Source of the DNA: Nemophila menziesii
Lineage: Eukaryota; Streptophyta; Magnoliopsida; Boraginales; Hydrophyllaceae
Direction of reading: 5' to 3'
Assembly (NCBI GenBank): GCA_029959085.1
Contig: JARWIR010000023.1
Location: forward strand, 7,267,860 to 7,331,859
DNA length: 64,000 nt
The translations under genes were made by a program, and so were the position numbers. Positions within the stretch are counted from its first letter, which is position 1; every line of letters starts with the position of its first letter. Positions 49,784-63,951 of the stretch are shown here, piece by piece. The notes below the pieces were generated by a model. That model ran no database searches. It was not told the DNA's origin and saw nothing but the letters and a program-made list of their open reading frames with translations.

Positions 49784-51517
49784 TTACTAGTACTCCACTA
49801 CTCGTACGAATGAAATTTATCTTTTTTCTACTACTACATGCATGCTTTTTTCTGAACACATAATCTGCTCTCTTTAACGAAGGACCCTTCTCAATATGAC
49901 ATGTACAGATTTTACTAACACTCTTATCTAAGAAACATTGATGTTTCTTTCCACTATCTAGGAAGAAATGTGATGGATCATTAGGATCAACAATGACATG
50001 TTGTCTACTTCCCATACCTTTCACGAAATCTACTACCAACCAATCTCCAAAGTGAAAAATCTTAGGACCTCTTGAGCACCTTGCATCCAACTTGTACATT
50101 TTACATTCACAAGCTATATACATATTTCACTATTACTTATAAAATATGAATACAATATAGAAATAATAGAAAGATAGAGAAGAGAGAATAAGTAAGAGAG
50201 AAGAATAAACAGATGGAAGAAACAAAAATAAAGTGAATAGGAACATATATATATATATAAATTTGAGAGAGAAAAGAACCAGTGGAAAGAGAAACAGTAT
50301 GATTAGACCACCTAATACACATTATGGGTGATATTTCTGTGATTATGTGATACCCAACATTACTCATATATATATATATACATTTTGAGAGAGAAATGAA
50401 CCGATGGAAATAAATAAAACAAAATTGAATGAGAATATGGTTATATTAAAAAAAGGAGGTTTAGTTGTATTTTGCACACTCTAATTAAAAAAACACTTGA
50501 TCCTTTTAATAAAACACCATAAGATTATATGACTTATATAAGATATTTACCCTTAAAAAAATTCCCTTGGTTTATTTTTTTTTTAATGAGTGTGTAAATA
50601 TATTATTTGAGTATAAAATTAGTAGACAAACTTATGTTAGGTAAACTAACAAACTTTATAATAATTAGGACTTTTTCGTGAGAAAAAGAACTAGAATCTT
50701 CGGGACCTTTTAAACATTTTCTATTAAATTTTATTTACCATGTCCTTTTGGGGATGGTAATGGTTACTTCAATCACGTAGCAAACTCTAGCATAACACTA
50801 GATCTACAACCTTAATATATTTTGGTCGGACCTTATTTTGAAATGCTGGTGCTACCACTATTTTTGATAGTTTTGATGAAATTATTTATATAAGAGTAAT
50901 AAGATATTAATTATGTTCATATTAATATTAATTATAAATTACAGTAATTAAATTTATTTTACTGTAATATAATAACTGTATATCTACATCTGAATGAAAG
51001 AAGAGATACAAAATAAAAGAATAAAAAAAAAGACCTAAGAGAGAAGATGAAAACTTTATTAATCACTTGAATATATTTTCTTCAAATAATTATTACATAT
51101 ATATCTCCTCTAACGGTAATAAACAGTTCTACTGTTTTTATTTCAAAATACAATCACCATTCCATTCCTGCCTAACTTACGGTTTCCTGAAACTATTACA
51201 AAGTAATTACATTGTCATACCTTATTTCAAGAACTTTGCCATCAAGGTTTGGCTGAGTAAAATCTTCTGGATGGTTTTTTTCACTGAAAGTCATTTGTTG
51301 CACTAAAATTTTGGTCATATACAAGAATAAAATGGGAAAATATTGTTTTGTGAATAAGTAATCAACTTATTTGAAGCACCAAATATTGATTGATTTCAAG
51401 CACTAAATGATGTCATCTGGATTAAATAATAATATTGAAGTCAATATTCTTCTTTCTCGGTTTCTCTAGGATTTCCCCCATGGATGCTACGTGGGACTTG
51501 TAACATGATAAAATAAT
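49784..51517. repeat. Monomer 12 (1734 bp)
   Basis: DUF remnant (49707-50123) 138 codons, GSRQHV type. TTTACTAGTACTCC variant at the phase motif. Keeps CTAACTTACG. Confidence 0.92.
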
Positions 51518-53239
51518 TTACTAGTACTCCACTACTCGTACGAATGAAATATATCTTTTTTCTATTACTACATGCATGCTTTTTTCTGAACACAAAATCT
51601 GCTCTCTTTAACAAAGGACCCTTCTCAATATGACATGTACTGATTTTACCAACACTCTTATCTGAGAAACAGTGATGTTTCTTTCCACTATCTAGGAAGA
51701 AATGTGATGGATCATTAGGATCAACAATGACATGTTGTCTACTTCCCATACCTTTCACGAAATCTACTACCAACCAATCTCCAAAGTGAAAAATCTTAGG
51801 ACCTCTTGAGCACCTTGCATCCAACTTGTACATTTTACATTCACAAGCTATATACATATTTCACTATTACTTATAAAATATGAATACAATAGAGAAATCA
51901 TAGAAAGATAGAGAAGAGAGAATAACTAAAAGAGAAGAATAAACAGATGGAAGAAACAAAAATAAAGTGAATAGGAACATATATATAAATTTGAGAGAGA
52001 AAAGAACGAGTAGAAAGAGAAACAGTATGATAAGACCACCTAATACACATTATGGGTGATATTTCTGTGATTATGTGATACCCAACATTACTCATATATA
52101 TACATTTTGAGAGAGAAATGAACCGATGGAAATAAATAAAACAAAATTGAATGATAATATGGTTATATTAAAAAAGGAGGTTTAGTTGTATTTTGCACAC
52201 TCTAATTAAAAAAACCTTTGATCCTTTTAATAAAACACCATAAGATTATATGACTTATATAAGATATTTACCCTTAAAAAAAATTTCTTGGTTTATTTTT
52301 TTTAATGATTGTGTAAATATATTATTTGAGTATAAAATTAGTAGACAAACTTATGTTAGGTAAACTAACAAACTTTATAATAATTAGGACTTTTTTGTGA
52401 GAAAAAGAAATGGAATCTTCGGGACCTATTAAACATTTTCTACTAAATTTTATTTACCATGTCCTTTTGGGGATGGTAATGGTTACTTCAATCACGTAGC
52501 AAACTCTAGCATAACACTAGATCTACAACCTTAATATATTTTGGTCGGACCTTATTTTGAAATGCTAGTGCTACCACAATTTTTTCTAGTTTTGATGAAA
52601 TTATTTATATAATAGTAATAAGATATTAATTATGTTCATATTAATATTAATTATAAGTTACAGTAATTAAATTTATTTTACTGTAATATAATAATTGTAT
52701 ATCTACATCTGAATGAAAGAAGAGATACAAAATAAAAGAATAAAAAGAAGAAGACCTAAGAGAGAAGATGAAAACTTTATTAATCACTTGAATATATTTT
52801 CTTCAAATAAATATTAAATATATATCTTCTCTAACGGTAATAAACAATCCTAATATTTTTATTTCAAATAACAATCACCATTCCATTCCCGCCTAACTTA
52901 CGATTTCCTAAAACTATTACGAAGTCATTAAATTGTCATACCCTATTTCAAGAACTTTGCCATCAAGGTTTGGCTGATTAAAATATTCTGGATGGTTTTT
53001 TACACAGAAAAGTCATTTGTTGCACTAAAATTTTGGTCATATAAAAGAATAAAATGGGAAAATATTGTTTTGTAAATAAGTAATCCACTTATTTGAAGCA
53101 CCAAATATTGATTGATTTCAAGCACTAAATGGTGTCATCCGGATTCCAGAATAATATTGAAGTCAAAATTCTTCTTTCTCGGTTTCTCTAGGATTTCCAC
53201 CATGGATGCTACGTGGGATTTGTAACATGATAAAATAAT
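51518..53239. repeat. Monomer 13 (1722 bp)
   Basis: DUF remnant (51441-51857) 138 codons, GSRQHV. The sequence just before it has ATTAAATAATAATATTG, shared with monomers 15 and 20. AT tract reduced to 9 bp. Confidence 0.92.
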
Positions 53240-54963
53240 TTTCTAGTACTCCACTACTCGTACGAATGAAATGTATCTTGTTTCTACTGCTACTTGCATG
53301 CTTTTTTCCGAACACATAATCTGCTCTCTTTAACAAACGACCCTTCTCAATATGACATGTACAGATTTTACCAACACTGTTATCTGAGAAACAATGATGT
53401 TTCTTTCCACTATCCTAGAAGAAATATGATGGATCATTAGGATCAACAATGACATGGAGTCTACTTCCTATACCTTTCACGAAATCTACTACCAACCAAT
53501 CTCCAAAGTGAAAAATCTTAGGACCTCTTGAGCACATTGCATCCAACTTTTACATTTTACATTCACAAGCTATATACATATTTCACTATTACTTATAAAA
53601 TATGAATACAATAGAGAAATAATAGAAAGATAGAGAAGAGAGAATAAGTAAGAGAGAAGAATAAACAGATGGAAGAAACAAAAATAAAGTGAATAGGAAC
53701 ATATATATAAATTTGAGAGAGAAAAGAACCAGTGGAAAGAGAAACAGTATGATTAGACCACCTAATACACATTATCGGTGATATTTCTGTGATTACGTGA
53801 TACCCAACATTACTCATATATATATATATACAATTTGAGAGAGAAATGAACCGATGGAAATAAATAAATAAAAATTGAATGAGAATGTGGTTATATTAAA
53901 AAAGGAGGTTTAGTTGTATTTTACACTCTCTAATTAAAAAAACACTTGATCCTTTTAATGAAACACCATAAGACTATATGAGTTGTATAAGATATTTAGC
54001 CTTAAAAAATTCCCTTCATTTATTTTTTTAATGAGTGTGTAAATATATTAATTTAGTATAAAATTAGTAGACAAGCTTATGTTAGGTAAACTAACAAACT
54101 TTATAATAATTAGGACTTTTTTGTGAGAAAAGAACTTGAATCTTTAGGACCTTTTAAACATTTTCTATTAAAATTTATTTACCATGTCCTTTTTGGGATG
54201 ATAATGGTTACTTCAATCACATAGCAAACTCTAGCATAACACTAGATCTACAACCTTAATATATTTTGGTCGGACCTTATTTTGAAATGCTGGTGCTACC
54301 ACTATTTTCGCTAGTTTTGATGAAATTATTTATAAAAAAGTAATAAGATATTAATTATGTTCATATTAATATTAATTATAAATTACAGTAATTAAATTTA
54401 TTTTACTGTAATATTATAACTTTATATCTACATCTGAATGAAAGAAGAGATACAAAATAAAAGAATAAAAAGAAGAAGACCTAAGAGAGAAGATGAAAAC
54501 TTTATTAATCACTTGAATATATTTTCTTCAAATAATTATTACATATATATCTCCTCTAACGGTAATAAACAGTTCCACTGTTTTTATTTCAAATAACAAT
54601 CACCATTCCATTCCTGCCTAACTTACGGTTTCCTGAAACTATTACAAAGTAATTACATTGTCATACCTTATTTCAAGAACTTTGCCATCAAGGTTTGGCT
54701 GAGTAAAATCTTCTGGATGGTTTTTTTCACTGAAAAGTCATTTGTTGGACTAAAATTTTGGTCATATAAAAGAATAAAATGGGAAAATATTGTTTTGTGA
54801 ATAAGTAATCAACTTATTTGAAGCACCAAATATTGATTGATTTCAAGCACTAAATGATGTCATCCGGATTAAATAATAATATTGAAGTCAATATTCTTCT
54901 TTCTCGGTTTCTCTAGGATTTCCCCATGGATGCTACGTGGGACTTGTAACATGATAAAATAAT
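53240..54963. repeat. Monomer 14 (1724 bp)
   Basis: One of the more divergent monomers. DUF remnant reads GSRLHV and is broken by a stop (plus-strand CCTAGAAG in place of CCAGGAAG). AT tract ~15 bp. Confidence 0.92.
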
Positions 54964-56688
54964 TTACTAGTACTCCACTACTCGTACGAATGAAATATAT
55001 CTTTTTTCTACTGCTACATGCATGCTTTTTTCTGAACACATAATCTGCTCTCTTTAACGAAGGACCCTTCTCAATATGACATGTACAGATTTTACCAACA
55101 CTCTTATCTGAGAAACAGTGATGTTTCTTTCCACTATCTAGGAAGAAATGTGATGGATCATTAGTATCAACAATGACATGTTGTCTACTTCCGATACCTT
55201 TCACGAAATCTACTACCAACCAATCTCCAAAGTAAAAAATCTTAGGACCTCTTGAGAACCTTGCATCCAACTTGTACATTTTACATTCACAAGCTATATA
55301 CATATTTCACTATTACTTATAAAATATGAATACAATATAGAAATAATAGAAAGATAGAGAAGAGAGAATAAGTAAGAGAGAAGAATAAACAGATGGAAGA
55401 AACAAAAATAAAGTGAATAGGAACATATATATATAAATTTGAGAGAGAAAAGAACCAGTGGAAAGAGAAACAGTATGATTAGACCACCTAATACACATTA
55501 TGGGTGATATTTTTGTGATTATGTGATACCCAACATTACTCATATATATATATATATATACATTTTGAGAGAGAAATGAACCGATGAAAATAAATAAAAC
55601 AAAATTGAATGAGAATATGGTTATATTAAAAAAATGAGGTTTAGTTGTATTTTGCACACTCTAATTAAAAAAACACTTGATACTTTTAATAAAACACCAT
55701 AAGATTATATGCCTTATATAAGATATTTACCCTTAAAAAAATTCCCTTGGTTTATTTTTTTTAATGAGTGTGTAAATATATTATTTGAGTATAAAATTAG
55801 TAGACAAACTTATGTTAGGTAAACTAACAAACTTTATAATAATTAGGACTTTTTCGTGAGAAAAAGAACTAGAATCTTTGGGACCTTTTAAACATTTTCT
55901 ATTAAATTTTATTTACCATGTCCTTTTGGGGATGGTAATGGTTACTTTAATCACGTAGCAAACTCTAGCATAACACTAGATCTACAACCTTAATATATTT
56001 TGGTCAGACCTTATTTTGAAATGCTGGCGCTACCACTATTTTAGCTAGTTTTGATGAAATTATTTATATAAGAGTAATAAGATATTAATTATGTTCATAT
56101 TAATATTAATTATAATTTACAGTAATTAAATTTATTTTACTGCAATATAATAACTGTATATCTACATCTGAATGAAAGAAGAGATACAAAATAAAAGAAT
56201 AAAAAGAAGAAGACCTAAGAGAGAAGATGAAAACTTTATTAATCACTTGAATATATTTTCTTCAAATAATTATTACATATATATCTCCTCTAACGGTAAT
56301 AAACAGTTCTACTGTTTTTATTTCAAATAACAATCACCATTCCATTCCTGCGTTTCCTGAAACTATTACAAAGTAATTACATTGTCATACCCTATTTCAA
56401 GAACTTTGCCATCAAGGTTTGGCTGAGTAAAATCTTCAGGATGGTTTTTTTTCACTGAAAAGTCATTTGTTGCACAAAAATTTTGGTCATATAAAAGAAT
56501 AAAATGGGAAAATATTGTTTTGTGAATAAGTAATCCACTTTTTGAAGCACCAAATATTGATTGATTTCAAGCACTAAATGATGTCATCCGGATTCCATAA
56601 TAATATTGAAGTCAATATTCTTCTTTCTCGGTTTCTCTAGGATTTCCACCATGGATGTTACTTGGGATTTGTAACATGATAAAATAAT
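54964..56688. repeat. Monomer 15 (1725 bp)
   Basis: DUF remnant (54869-55303) open for 144 codons, because a 1-2 bp change in the CCCCATGG stretch shifts the C-terminal end to EILEKPRKKNID. Monomer 20 has the same change. Confidence 0.92.
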
Positions 56689-57263
56689 TTTCTAGTACTC
56701 CACTACTCGTACGAATAAAATATATCTTTTTTATATTGCTACATGCATGCTTTTTTTTGAACACATAATCTGCTCTCTTTAACGAAGGACCCTTCTCATT
56801 ATGACATGTACAGATTTTACCAACACTCTTATCTGAGAAACAATGATGTTTCTTTCCACTATCCAGGAAGAAATGTGATGGATCATTAGGATCAACAATG
56901 ACATGTTGTCTACTTCCAATACCTTTCACGAAATCTACTACCAACCAATCTCCAAAGTGAAAAATCTTAAGACATCTTGGGCACCTTGCATCCAACTTTT
57001 ACATTTTACATTCACAAGCTACATAAATATTTCACTATTACTTATAAAATATGAATACAATATAGAAATAATAGAAAGATAGAGAAGATATAATAAGTAA
57101 GAGAGAAGAATAAACAGATGGAAGAAACAAAAATAAAGTGAATAGGAACATATATATATAAATTTGAGAGAGAAAAGAACCAGTGGAAAGAGAAACAGTA
57201 TGATTAGATCACCTAATACACATTATGGGTGATATTTCTGTGATTATGTGATACCCAACATTA

Positions 57264-57308
<45 letters not shown>

Positions 57309-58431
57309 TTTGAGAGAGAAATGAACCGATGAAATAAGTAAAACAAAATTGAATGAGAATATGGTTATATTAAAAAAAGGAGGTTTAGTTGTATTTTGCA
57401 CACTCTAATTAAAAAAACATTTGATCCTTTTAATAAAACACCATAAGATTATATGACTTATATATGATATTTACCCTTAAAAAAATTCCCTTGGTTTATT
57501 TTTTTTAATGAGTGTGTAAATATATTATTTGAGTATAAAATTAGTAGACAAACTTATGTTAGGTAAACTAACAAACTTTATAATAATTAGGACTTTTTCG
57601 TGAGAAAAAGAACTAGAATCTTCGGGACCTTTTAAATATTTTCTATTAAATTTTATTTACCATGTCCTTTTGGGGATGGTAATGGTTACTTCAATCACGT
57701 AGCAAACTCTAGCATAACACTAGATCTACAACCTTAATATATTTTGGTCGGACCTTATTTTGAAATGCTGGTGCTACCACTATTTTTGATAGTTTTGATG
57801 AAATTATTTATATAAGAGTAATAAGATATTAATTATGTTCATATTAATATTAATTATAAATTACAGTAATTAAATTGATTTTACTGTAATATAATAACTG
57901 TATATCTACATCTGAAAGAAAGAAGAGATACAAAATAAAAGAATAAAAAGAAGAAGACCTAAGAGAGAAGATGAAAACTTTATTAATCACTTGAATATAT
58001 TTTCTTCAAATAATTATTACATATATATCTCCTCTAACGGTAATAAACAGTTCTACTGTTTTTATTTCAAATAACAATCACCATTCAATTCTTGAGTTTC
58101 CTGAAACTATTACAAAGTAATTACATTGTCATACCTTATTTCAAGAACTTTGCCATCAAGGTTTGGCTGAGTAAAATCTTCTAGATGGTTTTTTCACTAA
58201 AAAGTCATTTGTTGCACTAAAATTTTGGTCATATAAAAGAATAAAATGGGAAAATATTGTTTTGTGAATAAGTAATCCACTTATTTGAAGCACCAAATAT
58301 TGATTGATTTCAAGCACTAAATGATGTCATCCGGATTCCATAATAATATTGAAGACAATATTCTTCTCTCTCGGTTTCTCTACGATTTCCACAATGGATG
58401 CTACGTGGGATTTGTAACATGATAAAATAAT
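56689..58431. repeat. Monomer 16 (1743 bp)
   Basis: Counterpart of monomer 9 seven units earlier (same TTTACATTT start change). DUF remnant (56612-56995) 127 codons, GSRQHV. AT tract 57267-57305. Confidence 0.92.
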
Positions 58432-60150
58432 TTTCTAGTAATCCACTACTCGTACGAATGAAATATATCTTTTTTATACGGCTACATGCATGCTTTTTTC
58501 TGAACACATAAACTTCTTTTTAACGAAGGACCCTTGTCAATATGACATGTACAGATTTTACCAACACTCTTATCTGAGAAACAATGATGTTTCTTTCCAC
58601 TATCCAGGAAGAAATGTGATGGATCATTAGGATCAACAATGACATGTTGTCTACTTCCCATACCTTTCACGAAATCTACTACCAACCAATCTCCAAAGTG
58701 AAAAATCGTAGGACCTCTTGAGCACCTTGCATCCAACTTGTACATTTTACATTCACAAGTTATATACATATTTCACTATTACTTATAAAATATGAATACA
58801 ATAGAGAAATCATAGAAAGATAGAGAAGAGAGAAGAAGTAAGAGTGAAGAATAAACAGATGGAAGAAACAAAAATAAAGTGAATAGGAACATATATATAA
58901 ATTTGAGAGAGAAAAGAACCCGTGGAAAGAGAAACAGTATGATTAGACCATCTAATACACATTATGGGTGATATTTCTGTGATTATGTGATACCCAACAT
59001 TCCTCATATATATATATATATATACATTTTGAGAGAGAAATGAACCGATGGAAATAAATAAAATAAAATTAAATGAGAATATGGTTATATTAAAAAAAGG
59101 AGGTTTAGTTGTATTTTGCACACTCTAATTAAAAAAACACTTGATCCTTTTAATAAAACACCATAAGATTATATGACTTATATAAGATATTTACCCTTAA
59201 AAAAATTCCCTTGGTTTATTTTTTTTAATGAGTGTGTAAATATATTATTTGAGTATAAAATTAGTAGACAAACTTATGTTAGGTAAACTAACAAACTTTA
59301 TAATAATTAGGACTTTTTTGTGAGAAAAAGAACTGGAATCTTTGGGACCTTTAAACATTTTCTATTAAATTTTATTTACCATGTCCTTTTGGGGATGGTA
59401 ATGGTTACTTCAAGCACATGCAAACTCCAGCATTACACTAGATCTACAACCTTAATATATTTTGGTCAGACCTTATTTTGAAATGCTGGTGCTACCACTA
59501 TTTTAGCTAGTTTTGATGAAACTATTTATATAAGAGTAATAAGATATTAATTATGTTCATATTAATATTAATTATAAATTACAGTAATGAAATTTATTTT
59601 ACTGTAATATAATAACTGTATATCTAAATCTGAATGAAAGAAGAGATACAAAATAAAAGAATAAAAAGAAGAAGACCTAAGAGAGAAGATGAAAACTTTA
59701 TTAATCACTTGAATATATTTTCTTTAAATAATTATTACATATATATCTCCTCTAACGGTAATAAAAAGTTCTACTGTTTTTATTTCAAATAACAATCACC
59801 ATTCCATTACTGCGTTTCCTGAAACTATTACAAAGTAATTACATTGTCATACCCTATTTCAAGAACTTTTCCATCAAGGTTTTGCTGAGTAAAATCTTCT
59901 GGATGGTTTTTTTTCACTGAAAAGTCATTTGTTGCACTAAAATTTTGGTCATATAAAAGAATAAAATGGGAAAATATTTTTTTGTGAATAAGTAATCCAC
60001 ATTTTGAAGCACCAAATATTGATTGATTTCAAGCACTAAATGATGTCATCCGGATTCCATAATAATATTGAAGTCAATATTCTTCTTTCTCGGTTTCTCT
60101 AGGATTTCCACCATGGATGCTACGTTGGATTTGTAACATGATCAAATAAT
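58432..60150. repeat. Monomer 17 (1719 bp)
   Basis: Counterpart of monomer 10. Its DUF remnant has a small deletion (ACATAAACTTCTTTTTAACG), also found in monomer 18, which splits the frame (58310-58507 and 58482-58769). Confidence 0.92.
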
Positions 60151-60722
60151 TTTCTAGTACTCCACTACTAGTACGAATGAAATATATCTTTTTTATACGG
60201 CTACATGCATGCTTTTTTCTGAACACATAAACTTCTTTTTAACGAAGGACCCTTGTCAATATGACATGTACAGATTTTACCAACACTCTTATCTGAGAAA
60301 CAATGATGTTTCTTTCCACTATCCAGGAATAATGTGATGGATCATTAGGATCAACAATGACATGTTGTCTACTTCCCATACCTTTCACGAAATCTACTAC
60401 CAACCAATCTCCAAAGTGAAAAATCTTAGGACCTCTTGAGCACCTTGCATCCAACTTGTACATTTTACATTCACAAGCTATATACATATTTCACTATTAC
60501 TTATAAAATATGAATACAATATAGAAATAATAGAAAGATAGAGAAGAGAGAATAAGTAAGAGAGAAGAATAAACAGATGGAAGAAACAAAAATAAAGTGA
60601 ATAGGAACATATATATATAAATTTGAGAGAGAAAAGAACCAGTGGAAAGAGAAACAGTATGATTAGACCACCTAATACACATTATGGGTGATATTTCTGT
60701 GATTATGTGATACCCAACATTA

Positions 60723-60775
<53 letters not shown>

Positions 60776-61908
60776 TTTGAGAGAGAAATGAACCGATGGA
60801 AATAAATAAAACAAAATTGAATGAGAATATGGTTATATTAAAAAAAGGAGGTTTAGTTGTATTTTGCTCACTCTAATTAAAAAAACACTTGATCCTTTTA
60901 ATAAAACACCATAAGATTATATGACTTATATAAGATATTTTCCCTTAAAAAATTCCCTTGGTTTATTTTTTTTAATGAGTGTGTAAATATATTATTTGAG
61001 TATAAAATTAGTAGACAAACTTATGTTAGATAAACTAACAAACTTTATAATAATTAGGTCTTTTTCGTGAGAAAAAGAACTAGAATCTTCGGGACCTTTT
61101 AAACATTTTCTATTAAATTTTATTTACCATGTCCTTTTGGGGATGGTAATGGTAACTTCAATCACGTAGCAAACTCTACCATAACACTAGATCTACAACC
61201 TTTATATATTTTGGTCGGACCTTATTTTGAAATGTTGGTGCTACCAATATTTTAGCTAGTTTTGATGAAACTATTTATATAAGAGTAATAAGATATTAAT
61301 TATGTTCATATTAATATTAATTATAAATTACAGTAATTAAATTTATTTTACTGTAATATAATAACTGTATATCTAAATCTGAATGAAAGAAGAGATACAA
61401 AATATAAGAATAAAAAGAAGAAGACCTAAGAGAGAAGATGAAAACTTTATTAATCACTTGAATATATTTTCTTTAAATAATTATTACATATATATCTCCT
61501 CTAACGGTAATAAACAGTTCTACTGTTTTTATTTCAAATAACAATCACCATTCCATTCCTGCCTAACTTACGGTTTCCTGAAACTATTACAAAGTAATTA
61601 CATTGTCATACCTTATTTCAAGAACTTTGCCATCAAGGTTTGGCTGAGTAAAATCTTCTGGATGGTTTTTTTCACTGAAAAGTCATTTGTTGCACTAAAA
61701 TTTTGGTCATATAAAAGAAAAAAATGGGAAAATATTGTTTTGTGAATAAGTAATCCACATTTTGAAGCACCAAATATTGATTGATTTCAAGCACTAAATG
61801 ATGTCATCCGGATTCCATAATAATATTGAAGTCAATATTCTTCTTTCTCGGTTTCTCTAGGATTTCCACCATGGATGCGAAGTGGGATTTGTAACATGAT
61901 AAAATAAT
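60151..61908. repeat. Monomer 18 (1758 bp)
   Basis: Counterpart of monomer 11. Shares the deletion of monomer 17 and has a further 1 bp loss (AGGAATAATG), truncating the frame to 82 codons (60239-60487). AT tract 60726-60772 (47 bp). Confidence 0.92.
60726..60772. repeat. (AT)n microsatellite, monomer 18
   Basis: 47 bp of perfect alternating AT in the same context. Confidence 0.95.
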
Positions 61909-63611
61909 TTTCTAGTACTCCACTACTAGTACGAATGTAATATATCTTTTTTATACTGTTACATGCATGCTCTTTTCTGAACACATAATCTGCTCTCTTT
62001 AACGAAGGACCCTTCTCAATATGACATGTACAAATTTTACCAACACTCTTATCTGAGAAACAATGATGTTTCTTTCCACTATCCAGGAATAAATGTGATG
62101 GATCATTAGGATCAACAATGACATGTTGTCTACTTCCCATACCTTTCACGAAATCTACTACCAACCAATCTCCGAAGTGAAAAATCTTAGGACCTCTTGA
62201 GAACCTTGCATCCAAATTGTACATTTTACATTCACAAGCTATATACATATTTCACTATTACTTATAAAATATGAATACAATATAGAAATAATAGAAAGAT
62301 AGAGAAGAGAGAATAAGTAAGAGAGAAGAATAAACAGATGGAAGAAACAAAAATAAAGTGAATAGGAACATATATATATATATATATAAATTTGAGATAG
62401 AAAAGAATCAGTGGGTGATATTTCTTTGATTATGTGATACCCAACATTACTCATATATATATATATATATATATACATTTTGAGAGAGAAATGAACCGAT
62501 GGAAATAAATAAAACAAAATTGAATGAGAATATGGTTATATTAAAAAAAGGAGGTTTAGTTGTATTTTGCACACTCTAATTAAAAAAACACTTGATCCTT
62601 TTAATAAAACACCATAAGATTATATGACTTATATAAGATATTTACCCTTAAAAAAATTCCCTTGGTTTATTTTTTTAATGGGTGTGTAAATATATTATTT
62701 GAGTATAAAATTAGTAGACAAACTTATGTTAGGTAAACTAACAAACTTTATAATAATTAGGACTTTTTCGTGAGAAAAAGAACTAGAATCTTCGGGACCT
62801 TTTAAACATTTTCTATTAAATTTTATTTACCATGTCCTTTTGGGGATGGTAATGGTTACTTCAATCACGTAGGAAACTCTAGCATAACACTAGATCTACA
62901 ACCTTAATATATTTTGGTCGGACCTTATTTTGAAATGCTGGTGCTACCACTATTTTCGCTAGTTTTGATGAAATTATTTATATAAGAGTAATAAGATATT
63001 AATTATGTTCATATTAATATTAATTATAAATTACAGTAATTAAATTTATTTTACTGTAATATAATAACTGTATATCTACATCTGAATGAAAGAACAGATA
63101 CAAAATAAAAGAATAAAAAGAAGAAGACCTAAGAGAGAAGATGAAAACTTTATTAATCACTTGAATATATTTTCTTCAAATAATTATTACATATATATCT
63201 CCTCTAACGGTAATAAACAATTCTACTGTTTTTATTTCAAATAACAATCACCATTCCATTCCTGCCTAACTTACGGTTTCCTGAAACTATTACAAAGTAA
63301 TTACATTGTCATACCTTATTTCAAGAACTTTGCCATCAAGGTTTGGCTGAGTAAAATCTTCTGGATGGTTTTTTTCACTGAAAAGTCATTTGTTGCACTA
63401 AAATTTTGGTCATATAAAAGAATAAAATGGGAAAATATTGTTTTGTGAATAAGTAATCAACTTATTTGAAGCACCAAATATTGATTGATTTCAAGCACTA
63501 AATGATGTCATCCAGATTAAATAATAATATTGAAGTCAATATTCTTCTTTCTCGGTTTCTCTAGGATTTCCCCATGGATGCTACGTGGGACTTGTAACAT
63601 GATAAAATAAT
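61909..63611. repeat. Monomer 19 (1703 bp, shortest)
   Basis: Counterpart of monomer 12. A deletion of about 42 bp near 62414 removes the stretch containing GACCACCTAATACAC. The bases flanking it (GTGG and TATGGGTG in other monomers) share TGG. DUF remnant (61832-62248) 138 codons. Confidence 0.92.
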
Positions 63612-63951
63612 TTACTAGTACTCCACTACTCGTACGAATGAAATATATCTTTTTTCTACTGCTACATGCATGCTTTTTTCTGAACACATAATCTGCTCTC
63701 TTTAACGAAGGACCCTTCTCAATATGACATGTACAGATTTTACTAACACTCTTATCTGAGAAACAGTGATGTTTCTTTCCACTATCTAGGAAGAAATGTG
63801 ATGGATCATTAGTATCAACATTGACATGTTGTCTACTTCCCATACCTTTCACGAAATCTACTACCAACCAATCTCTAAAGTGAAAAATCTTAGGACCTCT
63901 TGAGCACCTTGCATCCAACTTGTACATTTTACATTCACAAGCTATATACAT
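62239..63951 (-). pseudogene. Representative DUF4283 remnant frames of the array (monomers 19-20 shown)
   Basis: In every monomer the minus strand holds the C-terminal part of the DUF4283 protein, typically starting MYIACECKMYKLDARCSRG, then FGDWLVVDFVKGMGSR, DPNDPSHFFLDSGKKHHCF, CTCHIEKGPSLKRADYVFRK and FIRTSSGVL. Frames are 82-153 codons. The DUF4283 core present in the large units is absent, so the product would lack the domain. The ATG lies inside the junction sequence created by the deletion, so it is a new start and not the ancestral one. Subfamilies carry nonsense or frameshift changes, and differences between copies are mostly amino-acid-changing. I read them as remnants. Confidence 0.55.

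Noticed and set aside
31000..62517. Recurring minus-strand frames of 65-121 codons (MSNVGYHIITEISPIMC..., with Tyr-Ile runs) in nearly every monomer
   Set aside because: They run through the AT microsatellite and purine-rich low-complexity sequence, vary with tract length, and have no domain. They recur only because the DNA repeats.
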